From: Hyaloperonospora brassicae
Lineage: Eukaryota; Oomycota; Peronosporomycetes; Peronosporales; Peronosporaceae
DNA: 64,000 nucleotides
Assembly (NCBI GenBank): GCA_947650285.1
Contig: CANTFL010001312.1
Location: 248,001-312,000 of the forward strand
Direction: 5' to 3'
Both the position numbers and the translations under genes were made by a program. How positions within the stretch are numbered: the first letter of the stretch is position 1; every line of letters starts with the position of its first letter. A model generated the notes under the pieces. The model saw nothing but the letters and a program-made list of their open reading frames with translations. It searched no databases and was not told the DNA's origin. Shown in pieces: positions 63,676-64,000 of this stretch.

Positions 63676-64000
63676 CGACAGCTGATTTGGAAGAACTATT
63701 CTTTGCCAGTGGTGAATGGGAGTGCGTTACCGGCGACAGCCCGTGGGACTGCTTTACACATTAATGTAGAAGAAGCGAACCCGATCTCACAACGAGTGAG
63801 ACCAGTCGACTCTATATTTTGCGAGAAGATAGTGGATCGGATTAATAGATTGTTGTCGTCCAAGATGATCGAGCCGGCGACGTCATACTGGGATTTCCCG
63901 ACTGTGAAGGTTATCAAGAAGAACGATGAAGACATTCGGTTATGGCTTGACTACCAACTGGTCAACCAGCTTACAAAAATGATGGTGTATCCGATGTCGG
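63676..64000 (+). pseudogene. Gypsy reverse transcriptase, N-terminal part, cut by window end
   Basis: Open in one frame from just after a TGA at 63673-63675 to the window edge. It contains ALPATARG, the pre-RT segment NPISQRVRPV, RINRLLSSKMIEPATSYWDFP, and VKVIKKNDEDIRLWLDYQLVN then LTKMMVYPM, which is the fingers region of Ty3/gypsy reverse transcriptase (intact relatives: IRLCIDYRxVNxLTxLMVYPMP). RT copies element RNA to DNA. The YxDD catalytic loop would lie beyond the window. The conserved Cys of the LCIDYR block is Trp here. Upstream stops mark the copy as degenerate. Confidence 0.88.

Larger units (their letters stand above)
58380..64000 (+). mobile_element. Degenerate Ty3/gypsy retrotransposon, 5' part, continues past window
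   Basis: In order along the plus strand: a GC-richer leader or LTR with GATCC-type tandem repeats; gag; a Cys/His segment; aspartic protease; a linker with a 12-bp repeat; and the start of reverse transcriptase at the window edge. Every domain is in broken frames. Motifs match the gypsy family common in Phytophthora and downy mildews. The LTR borders are not clear: a TTTGGCATCA run near 59098-59107 could be a primer-binding site, but this is weak. Part of the leader recurs at 21.56-22.66 kb. Confidence 0.88.

Noticed and set aside
1..64000. tRNA, rRNA, CRISPR arrays, riboswitches, prokaryotic operons
   Set aside because: No cloverleaf A/B-box pairs, no regularly spaced direct repeats with unique spacers, and the genome type is eukaryotic.

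Overview
The window reads as gene-poor, repeat-rich chromosome from an oomycete, most probably a downy mildew or a close Peronosporales relative. The evidence is: (i) one intact gene with the layout of an oomycete secreted host-translocated effector (signal peptide, degenerate RXLR, EER, WY-type C-terminus), preceded by an oomycete-style initiator promoter; (ii) a Ty3/gypsy element whose gag, protease and reverse transcriptase residues match the family common in Phytophthora and downy mildews; (iii) remnants of Mutator-like (MULE) and another DDE transposase. The genus cannot be fixed from the sequence, and all family matches were made by eye against remembered motifs.

Layout. 1-9.3 kb: AT-rich spacer with (TA)n tracts, a probable minus-strand LTR remnant (about 3.06-3.5 kb) with a long hairpin, and a more GC-rich unassigned island (7.5-7.9 kb). 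9304-13500: a complete but dead MULE bounded by 49-bp terminal inverted repeats, with a plus-strand transposase broken by stops and a convergent minus-strand second reading frame that is probably cargo. 13.5-21.5 kb: spacer with a small island at 17.1-17.5 kb. 21.56-22.66 kb: a diverged LTR/leader fragment of the gypsy family that reappears at 58.4 kb, with a dense GATC repeat. 24.1-24.5 kb: second MULE remnant (minus). 25.4-27.4 kb: Cys-rich ORF, promoter and the effector gene. 27.7-30.1 kb: GC-richer debris and a hairpin. 32.2-34.4 kb: charged ORF plus a degenerate DDE transposase. 34.5-57.5 kb: mostly AT-rich spacer with a trinucleotide repeat tract (40 kb), a third MULE remnant (41.7-42.2 kb), a 43-bp tandem triplet (42.8 kb) and two decayed copies of an oomycete multi-pass membrane protein family (45.1 kb minus, 56.3 kb plus). 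58.4 kb to the end: the 5' part of a degenerate gypsy element (leader, gag, zinc-knuckle region, protease, start of RT), cut by the window edge.

The only gene that looks functional is the effector at 25987-27369. Almost everything else recognisable is broken transposon. This fits the gene-sparse, repeat-rich compartments in which oomycete effectors typically sit. No tRNA, rRNA, CRISPR array or operon was found.
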